Translations under genes and position numbers: made by a program
Part shown: one piece after another, positions 33,891 to 43,291 of the stretch
Layout of the letters: every line of letters begins with the position of its first letter
How positions within the stretch are numbered: the first letter of the stretch is position 1
The notes under the pieces: generated by a model
What the model was told of the DNA's origin: nothing
What the model saw: only the letters and a program-made list of their open reading frames with translations
Databases searched by the model: none
Source of the DNA: Thinopyrum elongatum
Lineage: Eukaryota; Streptophyta; Magnoliopsida; Poales; Poaceae
Reading direction: 5' to 3'
Assembly: GCA_011799875.1 (NCBI GenBank)
Contig: CM022298.1
Coordinates: forward strand, 286,699,395-286,763,394
Length of the DNA: 64,000 nt

Positions 33891-35594
33891 TGATGTCTAC
33901 TACGCAACTTTATTCTTGTAGACTCATGTTGGGCCTCCAAGCGTAGAGTTTTGTAGGATAGTAGCAATTTTCCCTCAAGTGGATGACCTAAGGTTTATCA
34001 ATCCGTGGGAGGTGTAGGATGAAGATGGTCTCTCTCAAACAACCCTGCAACCAAATAACAAAAAGTCTCTTGTGTCCCCAACACACCCAATACAATGGCA
34101 AATTGTATAGGTGCACTAGTTCAGCGAAGAGATGGTGATAAAAGTGTAATATGGATGGTAGAAATATATTTTTATAATCTGAATAAATAAAAACAGCAAG
34201 GTAGCAAGTGATAAAACAGAGCACATACGGTATTGCAATGCTTGAAAACAAGGCCTAGGGTCTGTACTTTCGCTAGTGCAATCTCTCAACAATGCTAATC
34301 TAATTGGATCATATAACCATCCCTCAACGTGCGATGAAGAATCACTCCAAAGTTCTTATCTAGCGGAGAACATAAAAAGAAATTGTTTGTAGGGCATGAA
34401 ACCACCTTAAAGTTATTCTTTCCGTTCGATCTATTCAAGAGTTCGTACTAAAATAACACAAAATTATTCTTTCCGTTCGATCTATCCAAGAGTTCGTACT
34501 AAAATAACACCATATGATACGCATCAACCAACTCTAATGTCACCTAGATACTCCAATGTCACCACATATCCATGAGTTAATTATACGAGATGCATCAAAC
34601 AATTTCAGATTCATAATACTCGATCCAACACAAAGAACCTCAAAGAGTGCCCCAAGATTTCTACCAGAGAAACAAAAGACGAGAACGTGCATCAACCCCT
34701 ATGCATAGATTACCCCAATGTCACCTCAGGAATCCACGAGTTGAGTGCCAAAACATATCTCAAGTGAATCAATATAATACCCCATTGTCACCACGGGTAT
34801 TCATATGCAAGACATATATCAAGTGCTCTCAAATCCATAAAAGTATTCAATCCAATAAAAACAAAATCTCAATGGGAAAACTAAATTCATCACAACAAGA
34901 TAGAGAGGGGAAAACACCATATGATCCAACTATATTAACAAAGCCCGCGATACATCAAGATTGTGCCATCTCAAGAACACGAGAGAGAGAGAGAGATTAA
35001 ACACATAGCTACTGGTACAAACCCTCAGCCCCAAGGGTGGACTACTCCCTTCTCTTCATGGTGGCCGCCAGGATGACGAAGATGGCCACCGATGATGATT
35101 TCCCCCGCCGGCAGGGCGCCGGAATAGGGTCTAGATTGGTTTTTCGTGGCTACAGTGGCTTGCGGCGGTGGAACTTCTGATCTAGGGTTACCCCGAGGGT
35201 TTTTGGAATATTTGGCAATTTATAGGGCGAAGAGACGGTGCGGGAGGCCACCGAGGTGGGCATAACCCACCTGGGCGCGCCTGGGCCCCCAGGCGTGCCC
35301 TGGTGGGTTGTGCTCCCCTCGGAGCTCCCCTCTGGTACTTCTTTGGCCCACCAGGTGTCTTCTGGTCCAGAAAAAATCTCCAAAAAGTTTCGCTGCGTTT
35401 GGACTGCGTTTGGTATTGATTTTCTGCGATGTAAAAAACAAGCAAAAAAATAGCAACTGGCACTGGGCACTATGTCAATAGGTTAGTCCCAAAAAATGAT
35501 ATAAAGTTGCTATAAAATGATGGTAAAACATCCAAGAATGATAATATAACAGCATGAATACTTCATAAATTATAGATACGTTGGAGACGTATCA
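33891..35594 (-). mobile_element. Solo LTR, gypsy Sabrina/WHAM-like (1704 bp), minus orientation
   Basis: On the plus strand it runs from TGATGTCTACTACGCAAC to ACGTTGGAGACGTATCA. Read on the minus strand it starts TGATACGTCTCCAACG, which I recall as the start of Sabrina/WHAM-type LTRs of Triticeae, hence the orientation. The name is from memory. Perfect 5-bp TSD GGGCC. A TATA-like ctataaatt lies at about 35217-35225 on the minus strand. There is no internal part, so it is a solo LTR. It cuts the end of the antisense B3-like gene. Confidence 0.85.
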
Positions 35595-36479
35595 GGGCCC
35601 TTCATAATTTCTGCGCAGGAATAAAACAAAAGGAAAAAGAAGCCTCCCAGGGATCGCGGCCTGGGCAGCGCCGCCAACAACGCCGAGCTGGCACCGCTCC
35701 TCCCCTAGGCCTGGGCACGGCGGCTTGTAGCTATCATCGTTGGAGCTTGGCCCGGAGGAAGCGCTGCTACTGCCGGAAGAATCGCGGACAAGGCCAAGGG
35801 CAAGTTCACCACCGGAGGCCTCGCCACCTCGCCAGCCCGAAAGGGGGCCGTCGTCCTGTTCGCCTCCCCTGGGGCAGCACTCCAGGCGTCGGCCATCCTC
35901 CCCGAAGACCTTGAAGAAGATCGTCAACGCCCCATCGTACTCGAAGTGGATGGCGTGCCTCCACTCCGAGCTGCAGGCGCGGGCGATCGCGCCCCATCCC
36001 CGGGTCATGAAGACGTCGCCGGAGTCGATGGCCTCGACCTTCGCCTCTGAGGCTTGGCTGCAGCAGCCGTTCTGCTGCAACCACAGCTCGACAGGCCCCC
36101 TCGATGGTATCTCCCTCGCTAGGGACCGCGGGAGCCGGATCCACGTGCGCGGTGGCATTGCCGCCCACACCAAAAACTCACGGGTTGTGCCGTCGGCATG
36201 GGCCTGCGGGCAAGGTGACCGCGCGGCCGTCACTTGCCCTCCCCTATGACTCTGTCCTCCGCGACTTCCATGACTGCTCCCATGGACGGGGCTATGTGCG
36301 TGAGCATGCGCGCTAATGGGGAAACCCGGCGGTGCGCGTTCGTACCAGGGCCGCGCTCCCGTAGGCCCTGCGGAGGACTCGCGGGGCCGGCCATGCCTCT
36401 TCTTCAGTGGGAGTAGCACCGGTTCTGCCTGCGGGGCTTTACCCTTCTCCGCGGCGGAGAACCTCCTCACTGTCGCCAT
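35592..36479 (-). CDS. Antisense B3-like DNA-binding protein of element B (truncated C-terminus)
   Basis: Chosen start ATG 36479-36477 (MATVRRFSAAEKGKAP, context gcatccATGgcg); an upstream in-frame ATG at 36533 would add 18 residues. The 295 residues contain no stop. Residues 26-34 (KKRHGRPRE) resemble an AT-hook. Residues 50-82 are His/Gly-rich. Residues about 101-195 look like a plant B3 domain: WIRLPRSLAREI, GPVELWLQQNG, then GWGAIARAC and IHFEYDGALTIFFKVFGED. A Ser-rich acidic tail follows. The frame ends TGA at 35592-35594, which is the first three bases of the inserted Sabrina-like LTR read on this strand, so the natural end is lost. The gene runs against gag-pol, with its own TATA box 100 nt upstream. 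Role unknown; sequence-specific DNA binding is inferred from the fold. Confidence 0.6.
   Translation of the reverse strand: MATVRRFSAAEKGKAPQAEPVLLPLKKRHGRPRESSAGPTGARPWYERAPPGFPISAHAHAHSPVHGSSHGSRGGQSHRGGQVTAARSPCPQAHADGTTREFLVWAAMPPRTWIRLPRSLAREIPSRGPVELWLQQNGCCSQASEAKVEAIDSGDVFMTRGWGAIARACSSEWRHAIHFEYDGALTIFFKVFGEDGRRLECCPRGGEQDDGPLSGWRGGEASGGELALGLVRDSSGSSSASSGPSSNDDSYKPPCPGLGEERCQLGVVGGAAQAAIPGRLLFPFVLFLRRNYEGP
35595..35599. repeat. TSD GGGCC, right copy
   Basis: Matches 33886-33890. Confidence 0.9.
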
Positions 36480-36570
36480 GGATGCTTTAGCAAGACGGCG
36501 GCGCGGCGAGGAAGAAGAAGGAGCGAGTAGCAAGAAGATGGAGATGGGCTGGGGGCTCCGCCCCCTCTCC

Positions 36571-36579
36571 CATTTATAG
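36571..36579 (-). promoter_or_regulatory. TATA box of the antisense B3-like gene
   Basis: On the minus strand CTATAAATG followed by ggagagggggcgg, 100 nt before the chosen ATG and 92 nt before position 36479's first base. This leaves about 65-70 nt of leader. It points away from the 3' LTR and towards the antisense ORF. Confidence 0.65.
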
Positions 36580-36805
36580 CTGGAGGAAGGCTAACTGCCG
36601 GCCTCTCATGCTCCGAGAAATGATGGCCTTTCTGCATGCACCAGGCAGTTGTCAAGTCGGGCAGTTACCGAGGCAGCATGGGGAAGTGGAGACACCCACG
36701 TCCCATCAAGTGCCATGCGTCGGCCTGGCCCACAGGTGATTGGGGCCCACAGCGCTTCGTCCTTACCCTTTGGCTTCGCCTCCAAGCCAAGTCCGAGCGC
36801 ACCTT
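36580..36805 (-). promoter_or_regulatory. Shared upstream region of the antisense gene in elements B and C
   Basis: Read on the minus strand this is homologous to 43009-43205 of element C up to about gccatcatt. Shared pieces are cttggcttggaggcgaagcc / cctggcttcgaggcgaaggc, gatgggacg / gacgggacg, cttccccatgctgcctcgg / gttccccacgtcgcctcgg and aactgcccgactt / agctgcccagact. Beyond it the two elements are unrelated. Confidence 0.7.
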
Positions 36806-36820
36806 GGGCCCGGGGGCTAC
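36806..36820 (+). promoter_or_regulatory. Polypurine tract of element B
   Basis: GGGCCCGGGGGCTAC immediately before LTR start TGTCGGCG. Not pure purine, but the same segment precedes the LTRs of C (gggcccgggggttac) and, in part, D (caggcccgggggctcc). Confidence 0.7.
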
Positions 36821-37372
36821 TGTCGGCGTTCTGGGAACTGGGGTACCTAGGCTTGCCTGCCTGCGGCCCATGGCGTGGCTTCATCGATGGCCTAGTACGG
36901 CCCATCTACAAGACCATCAAGACAAGACCCTCACGAGGGGCCAAGCCTCGCGAGGCGGATGATGCCAAGACCTCCTGAGGGAGCGGCCTCCCCAGGCTGC
37001 TCCTGAGGAGCGGAGATTCCTATGCAGGTGCCCAACCACCTGAGGTTGTGATGACGCAAGCCGTGACGACCAAGGCCAGGCGGGCGCCAGCGGGCGCAGA
37101 GAAGACAGTTTCCTCTTTGGTGCTAAGGAGGCAAGCGCAGGTGTGGGTTCCCAAGGAATCAGGCAAAGGTTTCCTTTCCAGTGCAACGAGACCAAGACCA
37201 CCAGGACGGCAGGACGGATGTCATCGCCGAGCCCACCACAGCGTCACAACCAGAAGCTTTGCAGGCGAAGACCACCTTTCATCAGGATAAGATGTACTAC
37301 TTGTCCCTTTTCAAATTGGCCGTTGTTGAATCCCTTCCTGCCTACATTTTGGGGGAAGAGGACCGAGGCCAC

Positions 37373-37380
37373 TATAAGTA
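37373..37380 (+). promoter_or_regulatory. TATA box in LTR of element B
   Basis: ccacTATAAGTAtagg, in the centre-right of the LTR. It corresponds to 42434-42440 (element C) and 50028-50034 (element D). Confidence 0.6.
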
Positions 37381-37510
37381 TAGGTTAGCCACCACCATAG
37401 AGGGGGATCGTATCCGAACCTCTCGACTCATGCCCTCACCAGAGCAGACCCCGCGAGGTTGTTCATCCCTTGTGCTTGTTCATCCTCAGCCCCTCGTGAG
37501 GCGAAACCAC

Positions 37511-37560
37511 CACAAAGCAGGAGTAGGGTCTTACACCGCAAGGTGGCCCGAACATGGGTA
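37511..37560 (+). promoter_or_regulatory. Conserved LTR motif (element B copy)
   Basis: cacaaagcaGGAGTAGGG, then ttacaccgcaaggt, GGCCCGAAC and atgggtaaa. The same blocks occur in the LTRs of C (42261-42320) and D (49847-49900), 135-147 nt after the TATA box and 145-190 nt before the LTR end, in LTRs that otherwise differ between B/C and D. Confidence 0.75.
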
Positions 37561-37698
37561 AACTACCAAGTCCATCTTCTTCCTTGTTCATCGAGCTAGG
37601 CAGTAGGACGATGAGCTGGTTGGCTGGATAGGTTGAGTTCTTCGCACACACCCCAGAGTTCGAACATTTCTTGGGTCTGCGGAGCCCTGAATCCGACA

Positions 37699-38474
37699 GA
37701 TATAAATAGCCCACCCCCTACACCATCAATTGGTGGCTGCTCAGAGTTAGTACACGGCTTTTGTCATTTGAGAGCAACCCACCTCCGAAGTCTTCAAGAG
37801 AGAATCCTTGCGAGGACAAAGCCCAAAACACCCAGAGCCCAAAGAGTGTTGGCATCACTGAAGTCTTTCTGTACGCATGATCTAAAGACTTATTACACTT
37901 GAAGATTGTGATCTTCCAGTCGGTTAGGTGTGGATTGCCAGTGAACGAAGTCTTAAAGGTTTGGAAGTCTACCTTGAAGACTTATCTGAGTGATTGGGTG
38001 AGGATTAAGTGACGTTAGCTCAAGGGGAATAAGGTGAAGACATGGTCTTCTGAGTTCAATCTCAGCCTCCCTAACCAGACGTACAGTTGTCACAGCAACT
38101 TTAACTAGTCTACCAAATCCTTGTCTTCGTCAAGCTACTAGTTCTATCACTTCACGCCTTTACTTACTGTCTAGCTTTGTGAAGTCATTGCTTGCCTGCT
38201 CTGATTGACTTCTTGCGTGAAGACCTTCACTCTGATTGCTTGTTTCGCTTCATACCGTCTTCCTTTTCTAATCCACTCTACCTAGTTGCTATCTATCTTT
38301 GTGTATACTTTGTACTATTACTTTGACTATCGCATGGCTAGTGTAGTTTATCTACCGCTGCATACTGTGTAGGTGTTATTTTCTTGCTTGTCTTCAAAGA
38401 CATTGCCTGTCTTGAAGACTTTCATAAAAATCGCCTATTCACCCCCCACCTCTAGTCGATAACTAGCACTTTCA
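37699..38474 (+). repeat. 5' LTR fragment of copia G
   Basis: Ends tagcactttCA directly before the PBS. Rich in gaagact / gtcttc words. The start of this LTR is not present. Confidence 0.75.
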
Positions 38475-38476
38475 AT

Positions 38477-38492
38477 TGGTATCAGAGCAAGG
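38477..38492 (+). promoter_or_regulatory. Primer binding site of copia G
   Basis: TGGTATCAGAGCAAGG, initiator tRNA-Met type, two bases after the LTR end. Confidence 0.9.
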
Positions 38493-38540
38493 TGCTCCCT
38501 TGTTCTGTGTGATTCGGTTTAACCACCTGGATTTTTAGCT

Positions 38541-39662
38541 ATGTCGACTGTAGGGATAATCAAAGTCTCCGTTGCGTGCCCTGTCTTCGATGGCACTGAT
38601 TACCCCTACTGGAAGAATAAGATGCCCATGCATCTTGAAGCCATTGACAATGACCTCTGGTATGTCGTCAAGACTGGCATTCCCAAAGTCAGGGAAGGTG
38701 TCACCGCTACTGATGTCAAAAGGTTCGCGCAACTGGACTCAACTGCCAAGAACATCATCTATGGTCATCTGACCAAAGGGCGGTATGGCCGTGTGAGTGC
38801 ACTGGAATCTGCGAAGCTAGTCTAGGACTGGCTGTCCAAGATCAACGAAGGCCTCTCTACTCAGAGAGACTCAAGGATTGATGTGCTCTGCAATCTCTTC
38901 AACCGCTTTAAGAGGCTCGACGACGAGAATTTCCAACTCACCTTCGACCTTCTTACTGATATCACCAATGAACTTCGTGCTCTTGGCGCCACTGAGATCA
39001 CCAAGCATGAAGTCGTGAAGAAGCTATTGAGATCACTTGACAGCTCATTTGACACCCTATCACTGATGATCCAAGAATGCCCTGACTTCAAGGATCTCGA
39101 CCCATCTGACATACTTGAGAGGCTCAATACACATGAGTTCCAGCTATCTGAGAAGAGAGATATCTATGGTCCAAATTACGGCCGATCTCGTGCTTTGAAG
39201 GCAAAGGTCATTTCCTCATCTGAAGAATCTAACTACAGTTCTGATGATCCTGAAGACTTAGGCAAAGAGCTAGCAATGCTTGTGAGGAAATTTCAAAATT
39301 TCTCCAAGAAGAATCGCTTCGGAAAGTCTTCAAAATCTAGCTCCAAAAATGCTGAGGCCTCCACTCGTGACTACAAGAAGAGAACCTGTCACAAATGCAA
39401 GAAACCAGGCCATTACATATTTGAATGTCCTCAGTGGGAAAAGGAGGCCAAGAAAAAGAAGAAGAGCAAGGAATATGACTCTGACGATAAGAAGAAGAAG
39501 AAATCTTCAAAGTCTTCATCTTACAAGAAGAGCTCATCTAGCAAGGCTCGTGCTTTCATTGGCAAGGAAATGGATTCAGAGGAGGAGTCTGCTTCTAAGG
39601 AGGCGGAGGTGGAGTCTGAGGAGGAGTCTGATTCAGGCGTGGCAAGCCTGGCTCTAGCTTAG
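38541..39662 (+). pseudogene. Copia gag of element G (one internal stop)
   Basis: ATG 38541 (MSTVGIIKVSVACPVFDGTD). The early part matches the UBN2/gag-polypeptide type (YPYWKNKMPMHLEAIDNDLW). A single TAG at 38823-38825 stands where a Trp is usual (KLV*DWLSK). The frame then stays open: DSSFDTLSLMIQECPDF, LERLNTHEFQLSEKRDIYGP, a knuckle CHKCKKPGHYIFEC (C-x2-C-x4-H-x4-C), then a Lys/Ser-rich basic tail and an acidic Glu/Ser block to TAG 39662. It packages RNA in active relatives. Because only one stop interrupts 373 codons, decay is mild. Confidence 0.85.
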
Positions 39663-41625
39663 GCATTCTTCGCCAAGTCCATCTTCAACACTGAAGACAA
39701 TGGTCACATCATCGACGCTGAAGCCAATGATGATGACGACTCTGCTCCTAACTACTGCTTCATGGCAAGAGGTGCTAAGGTAAACTCACGCGATGATTAC
39801 TTTCAGACCTCTAGTAAAGATGACTCTGAATGTGTATCTAAACCCAGCTATAAAACTCTTGCTAAAATTGCAACTGAGCAACAAACTGCTATGGAAAAGA
39901 TTCAAAATTGCTAGACAAAAGCGATGACCTGTTGGATGAGGAAATGAATCAAATTCAGTCCTTAATCGAAGACATAAAAAATCTTCATGTTATGTATGAG
40001 GAACTTGCAAGTCGTCATGAAACCATCTCAGCTGATCATGAGAAGCTTTCCTATGATTATCTTCAAAGGAAGCAAGATCTAGAGAAACTGAGAGCATCTC
40101 ATGAAGATCTTCAAAAGGAAAATGATTCACTACTCGCTCAATAGATCAGTTCCACTCAGGAAGAGTTTGTACCACCTTGCTTAAAATGTCTTGAGCGTGA
40201 TAATGCTACCTCTACTGCTGAATGCTCAACTGCTTCTCAAGTTGCAATATCTTCAACTGCTGATGTGGTAACTAACCCCTCATCTAAGGATACCACTACT
40301 ATTGCTGATGAGAATGCCAGGTTGAAGATATTGCTTGAAACAGGCATGTACAAAAGCCTCAAGGGGCATCAGACTCTCTACGATGTCCTCAAGAAGCAGA
40401 TCCTGAACCGAAACCCTAGGAAAGAGGGTGTTGGGTTCGAAAGGAAAATGAATGTTAATGGTTCCTACTGGAAGCCTGAGCAGTACCCCAAAACCACATG
40501 GGTTGCTGCAAAGGGCCCTTTAGTGGATCCATCCACCTTATCTGGCTTCACTTGTGCTAACCCTATTATCATTGATGAGTAATTTGACTCAAACTATAAA
40601 CTGTTCAAAAATCAGAACGGTGAAGTGTTTGCCTGGTTTATTGGAACTAACTACAGGAATGGGTCACCTATGAAGAAGATCTGGGTTCCTAAAAGTCATC
40701 TTGAGAAGCTTCCCATGAATGTCTTCATGACACCACCAGGGAAGAAGACAAATCCCAGACCAAAGGCTTCATATGGTCCAAAGGCTTCATACAGACAGAG
40801 GATCACATATGGTCACCCTAACGCCAATGTTTTGCAAGGAAACTATCAACAGACTCATGAATATGAGCGTGTTTCTTCAAACCGCTATGTTCACAAATCT
40901 AAGAACTTTTTTTCTTATTCATTTGAGTACAATTCACCACCTGCAAAACTATTTGCTAGGGCTTCTAAGCCAAAATTCTCGGATGTTGCACTTAGACTTA
41001 TTGCTTCTAAGCCACCCCTGTGGGTGGTTAATAAGAATTAACTTCTCTTGCAGGGACGGGTCTCCAGCCGAAAATCATTAACTTCTGAAGACAATGCTGG
41101 GGACCTGAAAAATCTTGTTGGGTGCAAGATAAAATGTCAAAATGGTCTTACCATTTATTTCGCCCATGGTTTTCTTCATGATCGTCCTACCATATCCTCA
41201 ACTATGCTTACCTATGATGAACGACTCTATAGATACATGTTTGTTCTTCACAATACTCTTGGTGAAGCCTATCCTACTAACTGCACTGTAGGGTACCACT
41301 CCAAAAGCTACTGAATGGATCATGGATAGTGGGCACTAACCACATGACTAGTGATCGAAGTCCTCTCATGGATTCTACTCTTCTACCGTCTACTAAAAGC
41401 CACATCACATTTGCTGACACTGGTAAAAGCAAGGTATTGGGTCTAGGTAGGGTTGCTATCTCAAAGGATCAACACATGGATAAAGTGATGCTTGTTGAAT
41501 CCCTTGAAAACAACCTAATGTCGGTCTCAATGCTTTGTGATCTTGACATGATTGTGATATTTGGAAAATATCGATGTCTTGTACTAATGGCTTCTGACAA
41601 ATCTAAAGTCTTCGAAGGTTATTGA
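39663..41625 (+). pseudogene. Copia gag-pol middle region of element G (coiled coil and protease area)
   Basis: Continues in frame past TAG 39662 (FFAKSIFNTEDNGHIIDAEA) with a frameshift near 39912. A coiled-coil-like stretch follows (MYEELASRHETISADHEKLS; QRKQDLEKLRASHEDLQKEN). After stops at about 40142 and 40580 the RNPRKEGVGFERKMNVNGSY and WKPEQYPKTTWVAAKGPLVD segments appear. The protease area (41285-41625) is reduced to SGHxNHMTSDRS-like and ITFADTGKSKVLGLGRVAIS, i.e. the retropepsin-like WIMDSGCTNHMTG region with stops. Typical of SIRE-type Gag-Pol. Confidence 0.75.
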
Positions 41626-41640
41626 AGAGGTGATCTGTAT

Positions 41641-42114
41641 ATGGTAGATTTCTCTGCAGGACCACAGCTTGTCATATGTATTCTAGCAAAAGCTTCAGAG
41701 TGCTGGCTTTGGCATCGAAGGCTAGGACATGCGGGCATGAGGAACTTGCACACTCTTGTGAAGAAGAAGCACATCATTAGCATTGAGGGCGTAAAGTTCA
41801 AGAAGGACCATCTCTGTGGTGCTTCCAAAGCCGGGAATATGACTAGGGCTAAACCTCCCTCGAAGACAATCATGACGACTTCACGTCCCTTTGAGCTGCT
41901 ACACATGGACTTATTTGGCCCTACTCACTACTCTACCCTTACTACCACTTCACATCTTTATGGCTTCGTAATTGTTGATGATTATTCTAGATATACATGG
42001 GTGCATATAATTCTCTACAAGACTGAAGTGCAGGATTTCTTCAGACGATTCGCCAATCACGCCATGACCAACTATGGCATCAAGATCAAGCACATCAGGA
42101 GTGACAATGGCACT
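41641..42114 (+). pseudogene. Copia integrase N-terminal part of element G, cut by element C
   Basis: Open frame with the GAG-pre-integrase signature (CWLWHRRLGHAGMRNLHTLV, then HLCGASKAGN; the usual C-x2-C pair is partly lost). The catalytic core start follows: LLHMDLFGP (first Asp), VIVDDYSRYTWVHIILYKTE and IRSDNGT (second Asp). The frame ends exactly at the LTR of element C. The third catalytic Glu is missing from the window. Confidence 0.9.
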
Positions 42115-42260
42115 TGTCGGGATCAGGGATCCGCAGACCCAAACAAGGTTCGAACTCTGGGGCGTGTGCAAAGGATCTTGCCTAACCGTGGCTCTCTGCT
42201 CACCACCCCATGGATTGACTTCGACGAGTTCGTGCGAGCGAGAAGAAGAAGTGGACACGG

Positions 42261-42320
42261 TGGTTTACCCAGGTTCGGGCCACCTTGCGGTGTAAAACCC
42301 TACTCCTGCTTTGTGGTGGA
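42261..42320 (-). promoter_or_regulatory. Conserved LTR motif (element C copy)
   Basis: Reverse complement of GTTCGGGCC (42273-42281) and CCCTACTCC (42298-42306), i.e. the same GGAGTAGGG...GGCCCGAAC order as in B. Confidence 0.75.
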
Positions 42321-42433
42321 TTGCCTCGCGAGGAGGATGAGGATGAACTAGTACAGTGAATGAGCTACCTCGGGTGAGCTCAATGGGCGAAGGATTGGAT
42401 CGGATCCCTCTCTATAGTGGAGACTAGCCTATC

Positions 42434-42440
42434 TTTATAG
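42434..42440 (-). promoter_or_regulatory. TATA box in LTR of element C
   Basis: Minus strand ccaCTATAAAgatagg. Same relative position as in the LTR of B. Confidence 0.6.
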
Positions 42441-42993
42441 TGGCCTTGGTCCTCTTCCCTCATAGCTTAGGCGGGAAGGGATACCACAGCGGCCAATTTT
42501 GAAGGGGGACAGGAGTACACCCTATCCTGACTAAAGGTGGTCTTCACCTGCAAAGCTTCTGGTCATGACGCTGTGGTGGGCTCCGTGATGACCTCCACCC
42601 TGCCGAGCCAGCGGCCTTGGTCTTGTTGCACCAGAATGGAAACCTTTGGGGGATTCCTTGGGAACCCGCGTATGTCCTTGCCTCCTTAGCACCAAAGAGG
42701 AAACTGTCCTATCCTGCACCCGCTGGCGCCCTCCTAGCCTTGGTCGTCATGGCTCACGTCACCATGCGCCTCGCAAGGTAGGATGCTTGCCTAGAGATAT
42801 CCGCTCCTCGGGAGGCAGCCTCAGGAGGCCGCTCCTCGGGAGGACTTGATGTCGTTCGCCTCGCGAGGCGGGGGCCCTCGTGAGGGTCTTTTCCGTGGAG
42901 TCTTGTAGCTGGGCTGTACTGGGCCGTTGATGGAGACATGCGCTGGGCCGCAGGCAGACAGGTCTGGGTACCCCCGATCCCAGAACGCCGACA

Positions 42994-43008
42994 GTAACCC
43001 CCGGGCCC
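42994..43008 (-). promoter_or_regulatory. Polypurine tract of element C
   Basis: Minus strand GGGCCCGGGGGTTAC directly before LTR start TGTCGGCG. Differs by one base from that of B. Confidence 0.75.
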
Positions 43009-43291
43009 ACGGCATGCCCGGCCTGGCTTCGAGGCGAAGGCAACGAAGGGAGGGCGAAGCGACGCAGGCCATAAATGCCTACAGGCCAGGCTTGATGTGT
43101 GGCGCATGACGGGACGCGGACGCTCCCAGTTCCCCACGTCGCCTCGGCAGCTGCCCAGACTGACAAAAGCCCGGCGCGCGCCGCGTGGCCATCATTGCTC
43201 CGCCGCACTCCCATCTTCCGCCCTGTCTTTCTCAAGCAAGCTCGCACCTCGCCCGCCAGATCTTGTGCTGCCTCGGACTCACCGCATCGCC
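43009..43291 (+). promoter_or_regulatory. Upstream region of the antisense gene of element C
   Basis: First ~200 bp homologous to the B region 36580-36805 (reversed). It has a weak TATA-like ccataaatg at 43068-43076, but 215 nt before the ATG, so the real start is uncertain. Confidence 0.45.

Larger units (their letters stand above)
27769..37698 (+). mobile_element. Tat-lineage gypsy element B, non-autonomous, with antisense B3-like gene
   Basis: Order: gag (27769-31138, split by a solo LTR), protease (about 31440-32116), a shrunken pol relic (32117-32720), post-pol region (32721-33890), a solo LTR, an antisense B3-like gene (36479-35592), polypurine tract and 3' LTR (36821-37698). No 5' LTR or PBS is seen upstream. 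Most of RT and all of RNase H and integrase are gone, so it depended on relatives such as A or C. Its 3' LTR ends in copia element G. Confidence 0.75.
36821..37698 (+). repeat. 3' LTR of element B (878 bp)
   Basis: TGTCGGCG...TCCGACA, with matching 6-bp inverted ends TGTCGG/CCGACA. Same length class and wording as the LTR of element C (879 bp, inverted orientation). TATA (tataagta) at 37373-37380 and the conserved LTR motif at 37511-37560. Following gatat is copia sequence. Confidence 0.85.
37699..42114 (+). mobile_element. Copia element G (SIRE/Maximus-like), 5' part
   Basis: Contains the end of a 5' LTR (37699-38474), PBS, gag and pol up to the integrase, where element C interrupts it (gacaatgg|cact, target GCACT). 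The gag with UBN2-type start and one CCHC knuckle, and the long coiled region between gag and integrase, fit the Sirevirus (Maximus/SIRE) branch. The front of its 5' LTR is missing because element B lies there. The remainder of pol is not in the window. Confidence 0.8.
42115..42993 (-). repeat. 3' LTR of element C (879 bp)
   Basis: On the plus strand TGTCGGGATC...GCCGACA. Reverse-complemented, it parallels the LTR of B (TGTCGGCGTTCTGGGA start, CCGACA end). TATA at 42434-42440 (minus); conserved motif 42261-42320. Frames across it continue the copia ORF by chance only. Confidence 0.88.

Noticed and set aside
22108..37698. A and B as one rearranged element
   Set aside because: Both contain their own version of the post-pol region (25.6-26.5 kb and 32.9-33.1 kb), so two elements are needed.
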